Of a DNA stretch of 56,543 nt, positions 15,727 to 22,967 are shown one piece after another. Numbering within the stretch: the first letter of the stretch is position 1; every line of letters starts with the position of its first letter. Both the position numbers and the translations under genes were made by a program. This DNA comes from a virus. The notes under the pieces are model-generated. The model was not told the origin of the DNA. It saw nothing but the letters and a program-made list of their open reading frames with translations, and did no database searches. The stretch is taken from the IMG/VR virus record IMGVR_UViG_3300031999_000024, positions 1-56,543 of that record; one strand, written 5' to 3'.

Positions 15727-15880
15727 GTTGATGTGATTGAGTAATCAATGTTATCAACAGGTTGTCAGAATCCTATTAAACAAACTGACCACTAATGACT
15801 GGGTGAATCGGTCTGGGTTGATTACCCCAATTTTAGGAATGAAATAATTGTAACCCCGTCCCAAAAAGATGGGGTTTTCT
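15727..15880 (+). ncRNA. Putative phage small RNA with own promoter and terminator
   Basis: A consensus host-type promoter ends at 15722 and an intrinsic terminator closes at 15880, with no usable reading frame between. The predicted RNA, about 150 nt, starts with a nested hairpin: outer arms GTTGAT (15727-15732) and ATCAAC (15753-15758), inner arms GATT and AATC (15735-15746). Further small stems are GACTG/CGGTC (15797-15813) and TGGGT/ACCCCA (15814-15829). It matches no RNA family I know; tRNA, tmRNA and hammerhead cores are absent. It may act on host or phage mRNAs or bind a protein. The alternative is an attenuated leader of the gene at 15896, but that gene has its own TATTTATA motif. Confidence 0.62.
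15852..15880 (+). terminator. Intrinsic terminator of putative small RNA
   Basis: AACCCCGTC (15852-15860) pairs with GATGGGGTT (15868-15876), one G-U pair, loop CCAAAAA, followed by TTCTTAT. The in-frame ATG at 15869 lies inside the stem and was rejected as a start. Confidence 0.8.
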
Positions 15881-15882
15881 TA

Positions 15883-15890
15883 TATTTATA
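15883..15890 (+). promoter_or_regulatory. TATTTATA motif before tagged 163-aa gene
   Basis: Plus-strand TATTTATA, 5 nt before the ATG at 15896 and directly after the small-RNA terminator, which makes it the only candidate start signal for this gene. Confidence 0.55.
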
Positions 15891-15895
15891 ATAAT

Positions 15896-16387
15896 ATGAA
15901 ATTATTATCAATATTTAAAAATTTAATATCCGAATCCGTATTCGTTAAAAAATTTCATTATGGTAGTCAACCTATTGAAATAGTTAAAACTTACGAATCG
16001 TTAAGATCGTCATCAAATACAGGTGAATTTGTTAGGGTGTTTCCAGATGAAATATTGGATTCAATGTCGGATATTTATGATGTTATTATTGATCAAGCAC
16101 ACGATGTCCTTATTTCTTGTAAAAATAGATGTTCACTTCTTATTCGTGATTACAGGTTTGGATTAGATTTTGACTACCAATTATTTATCAATTATAAAGA
16201 AAAGGACAATATTCTCAAATTCACAATTAACACATCTATTAGACATCCAAAAAAATTATATAACAACCATCAAAAAACTCGTGAAATTCTAATCACCAAA
16301 AATGATAGTATTATTATTAGAGAAGATTTTGATTTAAATCACTTTACTAAAATTGTTAAAGGTGATATCATTATCTATATTATTTAA
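15896..16387 (+). CDS. Tagged protein, 163 aa
   Basis: Start chosen at ATG 15896; the ATG at 15869 is in a terminator stem. N-terminus MKLLSIFKNLISESV has the same spacing of hydrophobic residues and IxE (11-13) as the 614-aa protein at 12884-14728. The remaining 150 residues are an alpha/beta region (PDEILDSMSDIYDVIIDQ, CSLLIRDYRFGLDFDY) with no known fold signature. Likely packaged in the head if the tag works as proposed. Confidence 0.72.
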   Translation: MKLLSIFKNLISESVFVKKFHYGSQPIEIVKTYESLRSSSNTGEFVRVFPDEILDSMSDIYDVIIDQAHDVLISCKNRCSLLIRDYRFGLDFDYQLFINYKEKDNILKFTINTSIRHPKKLYNNHQKTREILITKNDSIIIREDFDLNHFTKIVKGDIIIYII

Positions 16388-16390
16388 ATT

Positions 16391-16567
16391 ATGGAACAAG
16401 AATTAGAACAACCAAAAGATGAAGCAACTCAAGTTAAAGGGTGTAAACAATGTAAAAAAGGTATGAGTAAAACTCAATGGGGATTACTAATATTTTCATT
16501 ATATATGTTTGGTTCCGGTATTTACGGAACCTACCATATAGTTAAAGACATTATTTCTTTATTTTAA
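16391..16567 (+). CDS. Small single-pass membrane protein, 58 aa
   Basis: Starts MEQELEQPKDEATQVKGCKQ. A charged N-terminus with CKQC is followed by one hydrophobic segment (about residues 31-46, LLIFSLYMFGSGIYG). It begins 3 nt after the preceding stop, so it is translated from the same mRNA. Its stop overlaps that of the convergent dnaJ gene by 3 nt. Could be a metal-binding membrane peptide; function unknown. Confidence 0.7.
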   Translation: MEQELEQPKDEATQVKGCKQCKKGMSKTQWGLLIFSLYMFGSGIYGTYHIVKDIISLF

Positions 16568-17481
16568 TCCCTTTCAAATCTTACGTGTTGGTTAACCAAC
16601 AAATCACCTACCATCTCACCTTTAAACCCTTTTGATTTAACTCTTAAGGGTTTTGTTGTATCAAATACCTTTGGAAACTTCAATCTTACAGTCCCATCAG
16701 GATGTGGGATTTCAAAATCACTGTTTTTCAAATCTTCCAATGTGAAATATACATTATACACCAAATGTGGTCCGTATTTCTCAAAATTATTATCTGAAAC
16801 CAACTTGATTCTAACCACTAAATTACCGTAAACTCCATTTCTAAAATCACCAATACCTTGTAGTCGTATGAATTGTCCTTCATCAATACCTACAGGTAAT
16901 TGAACCTCCACAGTTTTCATTTCGTCTTTAGTTCCCGCACCGTTACAAATATGACAAGGATTTGTGATAACCTGTCCTTGCCCTGAACAAGTGTTACAAG
17001 CAGCCTGAACCATCTGTATATACATTCCTGACCCCATTTGTTTGATAATAAAACCTTGTCCGTTACAAGTGGGACATATTGTTTTTTCACCACCCCCACC
17101 ATTACAAGGATCACATTTTAGTTTTCTCTTATATGTAAATTCTTTTTTCGCACCTAAATACGATTCGGTTACATTTAATTCGGTATCAATTACTAAATCG
17201 TGAACTCTATTTTGTTGTCTACCACCAAATGTCTGATTAAACATATTTCGGAGAGCTTCCTCGTGCCCACCAAATGGATTATTTCTTCTTACATCATATT
17301 CTTTTCGTTTGTTTTCATCACCGATCGTATCATACGCCTCGCTAATTTTTTTAAACAGTTCTTCATCACCACCAACATCGGGATGATTCTCTTTTGCCAA
17401 TTTACGATACACTTTTTTAATCTCATCTTGAGTTGAGGTTTCAGGAACCCCTAATATGTCGTAATAATTTTGATTATTCAT
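16564..17481 (-). CDS. dnaJ: DnaJ (Hsp40) co-chaperone
   Basis: 305 aa, shorter than the usual ~375. J domain at 1-66 with HPD at 33-35, which stimulates DnaK ATPase. The Gly/Phe linker is reduced to NPFGG and FGG. The zinc region has four CxxC motifs: CDPC 123-126, CPTC 136-139, CNTC 162-165, CHIC 176-179. The C-terminal substrate domain follows (VQLPVGIDEGQFIRLQGIG, LEDLKNSDFEIPHPDG), but the dimerisation tail is missing. A type I DnaJ from a phage probably redirects host DnaK to phage assembly or replication. It has its own host-type promoter. Confidence 0.95.
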   Translation of the reverse strand: MNNQNYYDILGVPETSTQDEIKKVYRKLAKENHPDVGGDEELFKKISEAYDTIGDENKRKEYDVRRNNPFGGHEEALRNMFNQTFGGRQQNRVHDLVIDTELNVTESYLGAKKEFTYKRKLKCDPCNGGGGEKTICPTCNGQGFIIKQMGSGMYIQMVQAACNTCSGQGQVITNPCHICNGAGTKDEMKTVEVQLPVGIDEGQFIRLQGIGDFRNGVYGNLVVRIKLVSDNNFEKYGPHLVYNVYFTLEDLKNSDFEIPHPDGTVRLKFPKVFDTTKPLRVKSKGFKGEMVGDLLVNQHVRFERD

Positions 17482-17510
17482 TTATACAGTATTTTGGTTA
17501 TATTTAATTA

Positions 17511-17541
17511 CAAAGATATTAAAAAATGGACAATTTTACAA
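17511..17541 (-). promoter_or_regulatory. Bacteroidota-type promoter of dnaJ
   Basis: Minus strand TATCTTTG (17511-17518) with TTG (17539-17541) 20 nt upstream. The predicted start gives a leader of about 25 nt before the dnaJ ATG at 17481. The -33 element lies within the first codons of the divergent gene at 17526. Confidence 0.6.
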
Positions 17542-18164
17542 TTGTATTATTCAAAAATAAGGTAAAAAAGAAAATTATAAAGAAATTTAAAACTAAAACC
17601 AGAGCAACAAAGTTTTATAAAACTTTAATTGAGGAGAATAAAGAAGTGTTTTTTGGTGTTGAAACTGAAAACGGGAAACAGTGCAAGTATGAAATCGCAT
17701 TGGTTTCAAGAATGACTGACTCAAACCCCTACTTCGTTAGAGATGAATACGGTAGAACAATAAAGATTGAGATGGAGGATCCTGATTTTATGATCCTTGA
17801 AATTAACTCGTATAATAAAGAGGAAATGTTGTTTGATATTAAGAACTCAAAACGAATTAGTGTTCCGGAGTTTTTAAGGAAATATCTACCCAAAGTTGGG
17901 GTTAAATTATTATCAAAAATAAATAATAAGATTGTTGTTCAACGAGATAGTGATATAAATTTATTCTCACTAAAGAGTGAAGATGATTGTGATAGATTTG
18001 TTGATGGTATTTCTAATTATATGATGGATGGGGGTAGAATAGATACGATTATAGTTAAAGATTCTTCACAACATCAAAAGAAATATCTTTACGATTTGTT
18101 AAATGAAAATGGTATTTCTAAATCAAAATTATATAGAAGGTTCACCACCTATAGAAGAGAATAA
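17526..18164 (+). CDS. Hypothetical protein, 212 aa
   Basis: Starts MDNFTIVLFKNKVKKKIIKK. A basic N-terminal part (KTKTRATKFYKTLIEEN) is followed by alpha/beta segments and ends LLNENGISKSKLYRRFTTYR. Its last 36 nt overlap the convergent gene at 18129-18446, which is unusual in this window. No known motif; basic N-terminus could bind nucleic acid. Confidence 0.72.
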   Translation: MDNFTIVLFKNKVKKKIIKKFKTKTRATKFYKTLIEENKEVFFGVETENGKQCKYEIALVSRMTDSNPYFVRDEYGRTIKIEMEDPDFMILEINSYNKEEMLFDIKNSKRISVPEFLRKYLPKVGVKLLSKINNKIVVQRDSDINLFSLKSEDDCDRFVDGISNYMMDGGRIDTIIVKDSSQHQKKYLYDLLNENGISKSKLYRRFTTYRRE

Positions 18165-18446
18165 TCTTCTGATGAAATGTTTTTTTACGGGTTTTTCAAT
18201 TGGTTTTGAATCCTCATATTGATGTCCCTCCAAAATAAAAACCATCTCAACACCTGACATATCAATTTTAAACTTTTTATGTCCTTGATCTATTTGTCTA
18301 AAATGTCCCAACACTTTTTTAAAATCTTCATTATTTAATTCAAAAAGCATTGCGGATTTTCCTTCGGGGAACATAGATAATGTAGCATCAGAAATTAACG
18401 CTAGTTTCTCCATTATCCCAATAACATTTTCTTCAGTTTCTGCCAT
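18129..18446 (-). CDS. Hypothetical protein, 105 aa
   Basis: Starts MAETEENVIGIMEKLALISD. A compact alpha/beta body (FKIDMSGVEMVFILEGHQ) and a basic tail (KPVKKHFIRRLF). Its start overlaps the upstream 68-aa gene by 34 nt in another frame. No known function. Confidence 0.68.
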   Translation of the reverse strand: MAETEENVIGIMEKLALISDATLSMFPEGKSAMLFELNNEDFKKVLGHFRQIDQGHKKFKIDMSGVEMVFILEGHQYEDSKPIEKPVKKHFIRRLFSSIGGEPSI

Positions 18447-18619
18447 AGTGTTAATTTAACTTCATTTGTTTTGTTGGGGATTATGTCATCCTTCTTAAAA
18501 TTTTTTATCTCATTTAAAAATTTTAACTTGTCAAGTTCAATCTCTTTTTGATCTTTTTTAATCTCGTTCTTCAACCAATCCTGCATCCCTTCCAGTTGGT
18601 TCAGCGGTTTCTTCATCAT
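18413..18619 (-). CDS. Small coiled-coil protein, 68 aa
   Basis: Starts MMKKPLNQLEGMQDWLKNEI, then a strongly charged heptad-like helix and a C-terminal KLTLWQKLKKMLLG. The form resembles small proteins I recall from other Bacteroidota phages. It overlaps both neighbours (34 nt downstream, 62 nt upstream), a compressed gene set. Function unknown. Confidence 0.7.
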   Translation of the reverse strand: MMKKPLNQLEGMQDWLKNEIKKDQKEIELDKLKFLNEIKNFKKDDIIPNKTNEVKLTLWQKLKKMLLG

Positions 18620-19004
18620 CCTCTAATTCAATTTTAGGTTCATTTATGTCAAAGGTTAACGCTTGCAAACTGTTTAAATTTTGTTTTTCAAAGATTGCTT
18701 TCAACTCATTTACCTTATGTTGGAACAATTTATCTTTATCCTCTCTTTCTTTGTTATAAGAGATAACATTTTTAATACTATCAATCAACTCATTAGTTGA
18801 TGTTTCACTAAACTCCGCAACAAAAGAAAAAAATCTATAACCCGGTGTGGTTTTTTCATTTTCCATTACTGATTTCTCATTAACAAACTTTTTAGGTAAT
18901 TTCCAACTTTCAGGAAATTCTATGTCAAAAGATAGATAGTTTTTAATTTTCCTAACCGATTGTAGGTAAGGAAATAATATATTGAACTCTTCAAATAATC
19001 CCAT
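18558..19004 (-). CDS. Hypothetical protein, 148 aa
   Basis: Starts MGLFEEFNILFPYLQSVRKI. Alpha/beta N-terminal part, helical middle, and a very acidic C-terminus (NEPKIELEDDEETAEPTG). Its ATG shares one base with the stop of the membrane-protein gene upstream. No family recognised. Confidence 0.7.
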   Translation of the reverse strand: MGLFEEFNILFPYLQSVRKIKNYLSFDIEFPESWKLPKKFVNEKSVMENEKTTPGYRFFSFVAEFSETSTNELIDSIKNVISYNKEREDKDKLFQHKVNELKAIFEKQNLNSLQALTFDINEPKIELEDDEETAEPTGRDAGLVEERD

Positions 19005-19195
19005 TAATTTAATTGTATTAAATATGTTATGATGTAAGATAAAAATAAACCGAAAAAAATGGTTCCCCTACCACTCATCTCAAACTTTTTAGGTTCGGAT
19101 TGTAGTAGGGAAACAATAAATCTAAAAACAATTCCAAAAACTGAAATTAGTGAAAACACAAATACAAAAAGATATATGGTGTTTAAACTTGTCAT
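19004..19195 (-). CDS. Two-pass membrane protein, 63 aa
   Basis: Two hydrophobic stretches (about 6-31 and 46-61) flank a polar loop QSEPKKFEMSGRG. Both ends would be on the same side of the inner membrane. It begins 1 nt after the stop of the histone-like gene. Holin-like size but not next to the amidase; function unknown. Confidence 0.7.
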   Translation of the reverse strand: MTSLNTIYLFVFVFSLISVFGIVFRFIVSLLQSEPKKFEMSGRGTIFFGLFLSYIITYLIQLN

Positions 19196-19196
19196 A

Positions 19197-19370
19197 TTAC
19201 GCAGTTTTTTTTGCTTCTAATATTTCACCTCGTAGTTGTTGAAGCAAAGCCTTTAATTCTTGAGAAGTTTTTCTCGCTCTCGTTCCAGCACTTTTATTTC
19301 CTGTTTCAAATTTAGTTACATCCACACTAAGTTCTTCAGTAAGTGCTTTAATTTTTTCTAATGTTTCCAT
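19197..19370 (-). CDS. Histone H1-like (Hc1 type) DNA-binding protein
   Basis: 57 aa from ATG at 19370: METLEKIKALTEELSVDVTK, then FETGNKSAGTRARKTSQELK. It resembles the short Hc1-like histone proteins of Bacteroidota, whose shared features are an N-terminal helix, the GNKAAGTRARK-like basic core and a final LKxLxQxxRxE helix. Those proteins bind DNA as nucleoid components. The phage copy may compact phage DNA or interfere with host chromatin. It supports a Bacteroidota host and probable acquisition from one. Confidence 0.82.
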   Translation of the reverse strand: METLEKIKALTEELSVDVTKFETGNKSAGTRARKTSQELKALLQQLRGEILEAKKTA

Positions 19371-19435
19371 TTTATTAATTAAAAAAGTTTATTTATATTA
19401 ACCTAAATCTAAAATAGATAATCCTAATGTCAATA

Positions 19436-19900
19436 TTATACCGACATATTTTTATCTAAAGATTTATATATACTTGATATCATATCCAAATCGGATTTTG
19501 TGAAGGGTTTTTTTCTATCAAATAAGTCGTTGAAGAATGTTCCTATGGAACTTTTTATTTTATTTTCTTTTTGGTTATAAAAGATATCGGTGAAGAATGA
19601 CAAGAAATAATCATAGTGATCACCTTTTTTATTGAAGGATATCTCTTCTTTTTTGAAATTTTCAATGGTTTTATTCCAGCACCACTCAAAGTGTTTAAGG
19701 TTATCCTCCTCGGATAAAACAATTTGAGTTTCACCGTTTTTATCGTCCCCCAAATATGTGTCTAAAACCAAATAGTATAAGGAGAAACTAAAGTCATAAT
19801 ATAAATCCATCTTTTCGGGTATTATATTATTAACTCTAAACCATATGTCCACATCATCGGGTTCCATTGGTTTTGCTATATAATTAAAAAAATTCTCCAT
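19436..19900 (-). CDS. Hypothetical acidic protein, 154 aa
   Basis: Start taken at ATG 19900 (MENFFNYIAKPMEPDDVDIW); Met12 at 19867 is an alternative. The ATG lies inside a perfect 12-bp hairpin whose T-run codes for Phe-Phe, so the ribosome site is occluded in a transcript coming from upstream. Aromatic- and Asp/Glu-rich, helical, with no known motif. No promoter was recognised. Confidence 0.68.
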   Translation of the reverse strand: MENFFNYIAKPMEPDDVDIWFRVNNIIPEKMDLYYDFSFSLYYLVLDTYLGDDKNGETQIVLSEEDNLKHFEWCWNKTIENFKKEEISFNKKGDHYDYFLSFFTDIFYNQKENKIKSSIGTFFNDLFDRKKPFTKSDLDMISSIYKSLDKNMSV

Positions 19901-19921
19901 AGACAAGTATCTATGGAGAAT
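19886..19921 (-). terminator. Terminator-like hairpin covering a start codon
   Basis: Arms ATTCTCCATAGA (19892-19903) and TCTATGGAGAAT (19910-19921) pair perfectly over 12 bp with a 6-nt loop, followed on the minus strand by seven T (19886-19892). It lies about 27 nt after the stop of the 393-aa gene. The right arm contains the ATG at 19900, so it may both end the upstream transcript and hide this start. Confidence 0.75.
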
Positions 19922-19947
19922 AATAATAAAGATATTTTTTATGTAAA

Positions 19948-21129
19948 TTATTGAGTTCTATCCTCGTATCCCATTAACGATTTCATTCTAATTGACTCCT
20001 CATTAAGTTTTTTAGTTGTCTTATCTTCAGTTGATTCAAGTTTCATCATTATTTTACTTGCTTTGTCTGTTTCACTTCCTGATTTATCATTAACAACAGG
20101 TTGAGCAGATTTATTATATGCCTTTCTTTTTAATTTAGCAAGTAAATTATCTTTTCTAATTGTGTTTCGTTTTTTGTTTGTTGGTGTTTCAACTGCGTTA
20201 GCCCATTCAGGGTTATTTCCCGTTCTTGAAGAACCTTCAACATTATCACTAACCCAATCTTCATTTGGATGAATTTCATCGTAGTCAAGGTTTTCTAATC
20301 CAGCTGCAGTAAAGTTATCAACATAATCTTGAACCGCATTTGATGGGACATAAGCCATTTTTTCCATTTTTTCAATTTCACCGTTACCCATTGGGAAATT
20401 TTTAGGATTCATATCGTAGTCACCTTTAGATCCGTCCTTAAGATAATCTTTCATTTTCTTTTGAACACTTTTCATATAGTCGTCTTCTTCTTTTTTAGAA
20501 CCCTTATGTGATTTTTCATATGCCACATATCCTGCCGGTGTTTTTCCTTTTTTGATTGTATCTTTTGTTTTACTTTCTTCTTTTATAATACCTTCAATAA
20601 TATCAATTATTTCATCTTCGGTGAATAATGCGGTTTCATTAATGTATTCCAATTTATATAAAGTATTGTCAACATTTTGTTTTTTACTTTCTTTAACTGG
20701 ATATTTTTTACCGTCAACAGAGAAACTTGATTTACCATCTTTTTTAGCGTCGGCAAGAGCTCCTGAAAACGCATTACCTTCTTCCATTTCTTCTTCTTCC
20801 ATTGAAGATTTCCCTTCTTTTCTTTCTTTTTTACCTCTTAACATTTTAAAATCTTCGGAATCTAATCTATTGTTTTTGTTTTTGTCTAAATTGCGTTGTT
20901 TTCCGTGTAGTTTTTCCATAACTTCACCTTTTGAGTATCCGCATTCCATACAATCACCCTCATTCATTTCTGAACCACACTGCTCACAAGTTTCTCCTTC
21001 TTGGACATAGTCAAATGATGATCCAGGAGGATTAAATTTTAACTTTTCCATTATTTCATCCGCCTTATCTTCTAATGTTTCAGTTAAGACCTTTCTAAAT
21101 AAATTATCGTAATAAGTGTTACTTTTCAT
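19948..21129 (-). CDS. Probable head-associated protein with zinc ribbon and EF-hand-like loop
   Basis: 393 aa, very Lys/Glu-rich. N-terminus MKSNTYYDNLFRKVLTETLE has a helical tag with LTE (15-17). Then a zinc ribbon (CEQCGSEMNEGDCMECG) and an EF-hand-like loop (LDKNKNNRLDSEDF). Middle segments GNAFSGALADAKKDGK and GYVAYEKSHKGSK resemble prohead-associated proteins that I recall from T4-like phages. The C-terminus KKLNEESIRMKSLMGYEDR resembles LLNEESNRIRKSYGMI in the gene at 22964-23584. Composition suits a scaffold or internal head protein processed at (L/I)xE sites; this is an inference. Confidence 0.75.
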   Translation of the reverse strand: MKSNTYYDNLFRKVLTETLEDKADEIMEKLKFNPPGSSFDYVQEGETCEQCGSEMNEGDCMECGYSKGEVMEKLHGKQRNLDKNKNNRLDSEDFKMLRGKKERKEGKSSMEEEEMEEGNAFSGALADAKKDGKSSFSVDGKKYPVKESKKQNVDNTLYKLEYINETALFTEDEIIDIIEGIIKEESKTKDTIKKGKTPAGYVAYEKSHKGSKKEEDDYMKSVQKKMKDYLKDGSKGDYDMNPKNFPMGNGEIEKMEKMAYVPSNAVQDYVDNFTAAGLENLDYDEIHPNEDWVSDNVEGSSRTGNNPEWANAVETPTNKKRNTIRKDNLLAKLKRKAYNKSAQPVVNDKSGSETDKASKIMMKLESTEDKTTKKLNEESIRMKSLMGYEDRTQ

Positions 21130-21155
21130 AGTTTTGTTTTTTATAATAAATATCG

Positions 21156-21956
21156 TTATTTACCTGTTTTTCTTAATTCATACAAAATAATATCTTTTAT
21201 ATGATCTTCGTGTAAGTTATAGGTGTTACTCACTTTCCCAATAATATCCTTAAGAGTTTCGTTTTCAAATATTTTAAGGGCGTTAATATCCCCCTGATTA
21301 CAATAGGGAAATGTTTTACATTTTTTTTTAACCTGAACGAATTTTCCTCCCGGTAACTGTGTTTTTCTTGATGGTTTCCAATTTTTCTTACTATTGGTTT
21401 TTGCCCAAATACTAGTTCCTTCGTAAGAACCTGAAGATGCGGTAGATGTGGCTTCCTTTGTTTCCACTTTCTTAACTTTTCCTTGACAATGTGCTTTTTG
21501 ACTAAACCCTTTTGGATTATTACAATCAATACTGTCTTTATATTTTTTAGACCATTTTTCCTCAATCTCGTCTTCTTCTTTCATATCCCCAAATAATGGT
21601 GATTCAAATGCTCCAACACCACCACCTGAACCTGTCGCCTCTTTAGTTTCGGTTTTATCTTTCCTTATTAAGGATGTTAGAAACTCAATTAACTCATCAG
21701 GATTCTTCAATATTTTTCTTATTTCAGCCTTGATTTTATTGTTATTCATTTTTTTATTCTTAACTAACTTCATAACATCAGATAATGTATAATCATCTTT
21801 AAGATAATCGGTTGATTTGTTCCTAATATCATCTTCTTCCGACTTTTCATTTTCGGTAAATTCTTTTCTCGCATTTGCTTGATCAATACCTGTCACCCCC
21901 ATACTAGTTGCTTCTTGGTTGAATTGTTTTTTAAATAAGTCGGTTAAATTTTCCAT
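21156..21956 (-). CDS. Probable head-associated protein, 266 aa
   Basis: Lys/Glu-rich. The segment KKYKDSIDCNNPKGFSQKAH followed by CQGK is a Cys/His motif that I recall from proteins of T4-like phages. Two matching linkers, ETKEATGSGGG and ETKEATSTASSG, separate the modules and may be protease sites. It lies between two similarly composed genes (19948-21129 and 21956-22201), each pair touching or nearly so. Likely prohead core or neck-related; not certain. Confidence 0.7.
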   Translation of the reverse strand: MENLTDLFKKQFNQEATSMGVTGIDQANARKEFTENEKSEEDDIRNKSTDYLKDDYTLSDVMKLVKNKKMNNNKIKAEIRKILKNPDELIEFLTSLIRKDKTETKEATGSGGGVGAFESPLFGDMKEEDEIEEKWSKKYKDSIDCNNPKGFSQKAHCQGKVKKVETKEATSTASSGSYEGTSIWAKTNSKKNWKPSRKTQLPGGKFVQVKKKCKTFPYCNQGDINALKIFENETLKDIIGKVSNTYNLHEDHIKDIILYELRKTGK

Positions 21957-22201
21957 TACGCACTTCTGAATTTAGATTCCCAGAAACTTCTTTGTTGATA
22001 CATTATCGTATAGAATTCTCTGAATGATTTTATTATTAGTTCTTTAACATCTTTTTCTATTTTACCTCGTTTCATCTCTTTAGAGATTCTGTCCAATAGT
22101 TTGTCCTCAAACTGTTTTATAGTTGTTGATCCCAAGAAATCTTTAATTTCTTTTTTAATCAATGTTTCAATTTCTCGTTTATCTGTTTGTGATAATGCCA
22201 T
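21956..22201 (-). CDS. Conserved helical phage protein, 81 aa
   Basis: Starts MALSQTDKREIETLIKKEIK and ends FREFYTIMYQQRSFWESKFR. All-helical and charged. I recall the same pattern in other Bacteroidota phage proteins with no assigned role. One-base overlaps with both neighbours indicate a tightly coupled operon. Confidence 0.75.
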   Translation of the reverse strand: MALSQTDKREIETLIKKEIKDFLGSTTIKQFEDKLLDRISKEMKRGKIEKDVKELIIKSFREFYTIMYQQRSFWESKFRSA

Positions 22202-22611
22202 TACTTAAAAATGAATATATAAGTTAATCCCCCAATTATCGCACCTCCTACGATTTCAATAACTGTATTCTTGGTTTTTAATTTCTTAATGTCCTTTCTC
22301 AAACCATCATTTTGGTTCTCAACTATTGTAAATTTCTCTTGTTCTTTTTTAATTTGTAACTTGTAATTATCTTCTTTTAATTCCATAGTCGCAATAATAC
22401 TGTCCTGAATAGTAACTTTATTTTGAGTTTGTTTTAATTCGGTTTCAGTCAATTTATGAACTTCAGTCAATTGATCCAATTTATTTAAATCCAAGGCGAT
22501 TTGTTTAGCTACACCATAAGGAAAACAAATTTGCGTTGTGTCCTGTTTAACCTGACTAAAAATTATTGACGGTATTAATGTTAATAACAATATGATTAAT
22601 AACTTTTTCAT
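22201..22611 (-). CDS. Secreted/anchored coiled-coil protein, spanin-like
   Basis: 136 aa. A signal peptide (MKKLLIILLLTLIPSIIFSQ), a periplasmic coiled coil (about 45-110) and a C-terminal membrane segment (VIEIVGGAIIGGLTYIFIF). The layout resembles one-component spanins, which link outer and inner membranes at lysis, but the signal lacks a lipobox cysteine, so outer-membrane anchoring is not shown. It lies beside a second spanin-like gene and close to the amidase gene. Function inferred from layout and context. Confidence 0.65.
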   Translation of the reverse strand: MKKLLIILLLTLIPSIIFSQVKQDTTQICFPYGVAKQIALDLNKLDQLTEVHKLTETELKQTQNKVTIQDSIIATMELKEDNYKLQIKKEQEKFTIVENQNDGLRKDIKKLKTKNTVIEIVGGAIIGGLTYIFIFK

Positions 22612-22613
22612 TT

Positions 22614-22967
22614 TTAATATTTATATCTTTTATGGAATAAACTATCAAGTTGGGCAACATCCATTTTTGAAATTTCTTCTCCCTTATCTTTATAGTATTC
22701 CCGTATTATTGTTTTTTGATTTCTAACTTGAGCAATTGTTGAGTCAATTTTGGTTAATTCACTTTTATAACCCTCAATTGTTTTATCAAGTTGTTGTTGG
22801 TTTTTTAAAATTAAATCAATATCTTTATTTAATTGTTCTAATTTATACTTATCTAATTCGGGCATTTGGGGTTTTGGTGTGAACAAATAAACCGCCAAAT
22901 AAATTACGAATAATCCTATTCCGACAATTAGAATATCCTTAAAATTTGTTTTTAAAAATTGTTTCAT
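22614..22967 (-). CDS. Rz-like inner-membrane spanin candidate
   Basis: 117 aa. One N-terminal transmembrane segment (about 12-29), then a long charged coiled coil ending DSLFHKRYKY, expected in the periplasm. Size and form are those of an i-spanin, the inner-membrane half of the complex that disrupts the outer membrane. The next gene (22201-22611) could be its partner. It overlaps the upstream gene by 4 nt. Confidence 0.65.
   Translation of the reverse strand: MKQFLKTNFKDILIVGIGLFVIYLAVYLFTPKPQMPELDKYKLEQLNKDIDLILKNQQQLDKTIEGYKSELTKIDSTIAQVRNQKTIIREYYKDKGEEISKMDVAQLDSLFHKRYKY

Noticed and set aside
15572-15757. Minus-strand 61-aa ORF before the Dam-like methylase
   Set aside because: It spans both divergent promoters and overlaps the methylase start; composition is not protein-like.
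15869-15895. Upstream in-frame ATG for the 163-aa tagged gene
   Set aside because: It lies in the terminator stem and adds residues before a tag that matches another protein from Met onward.
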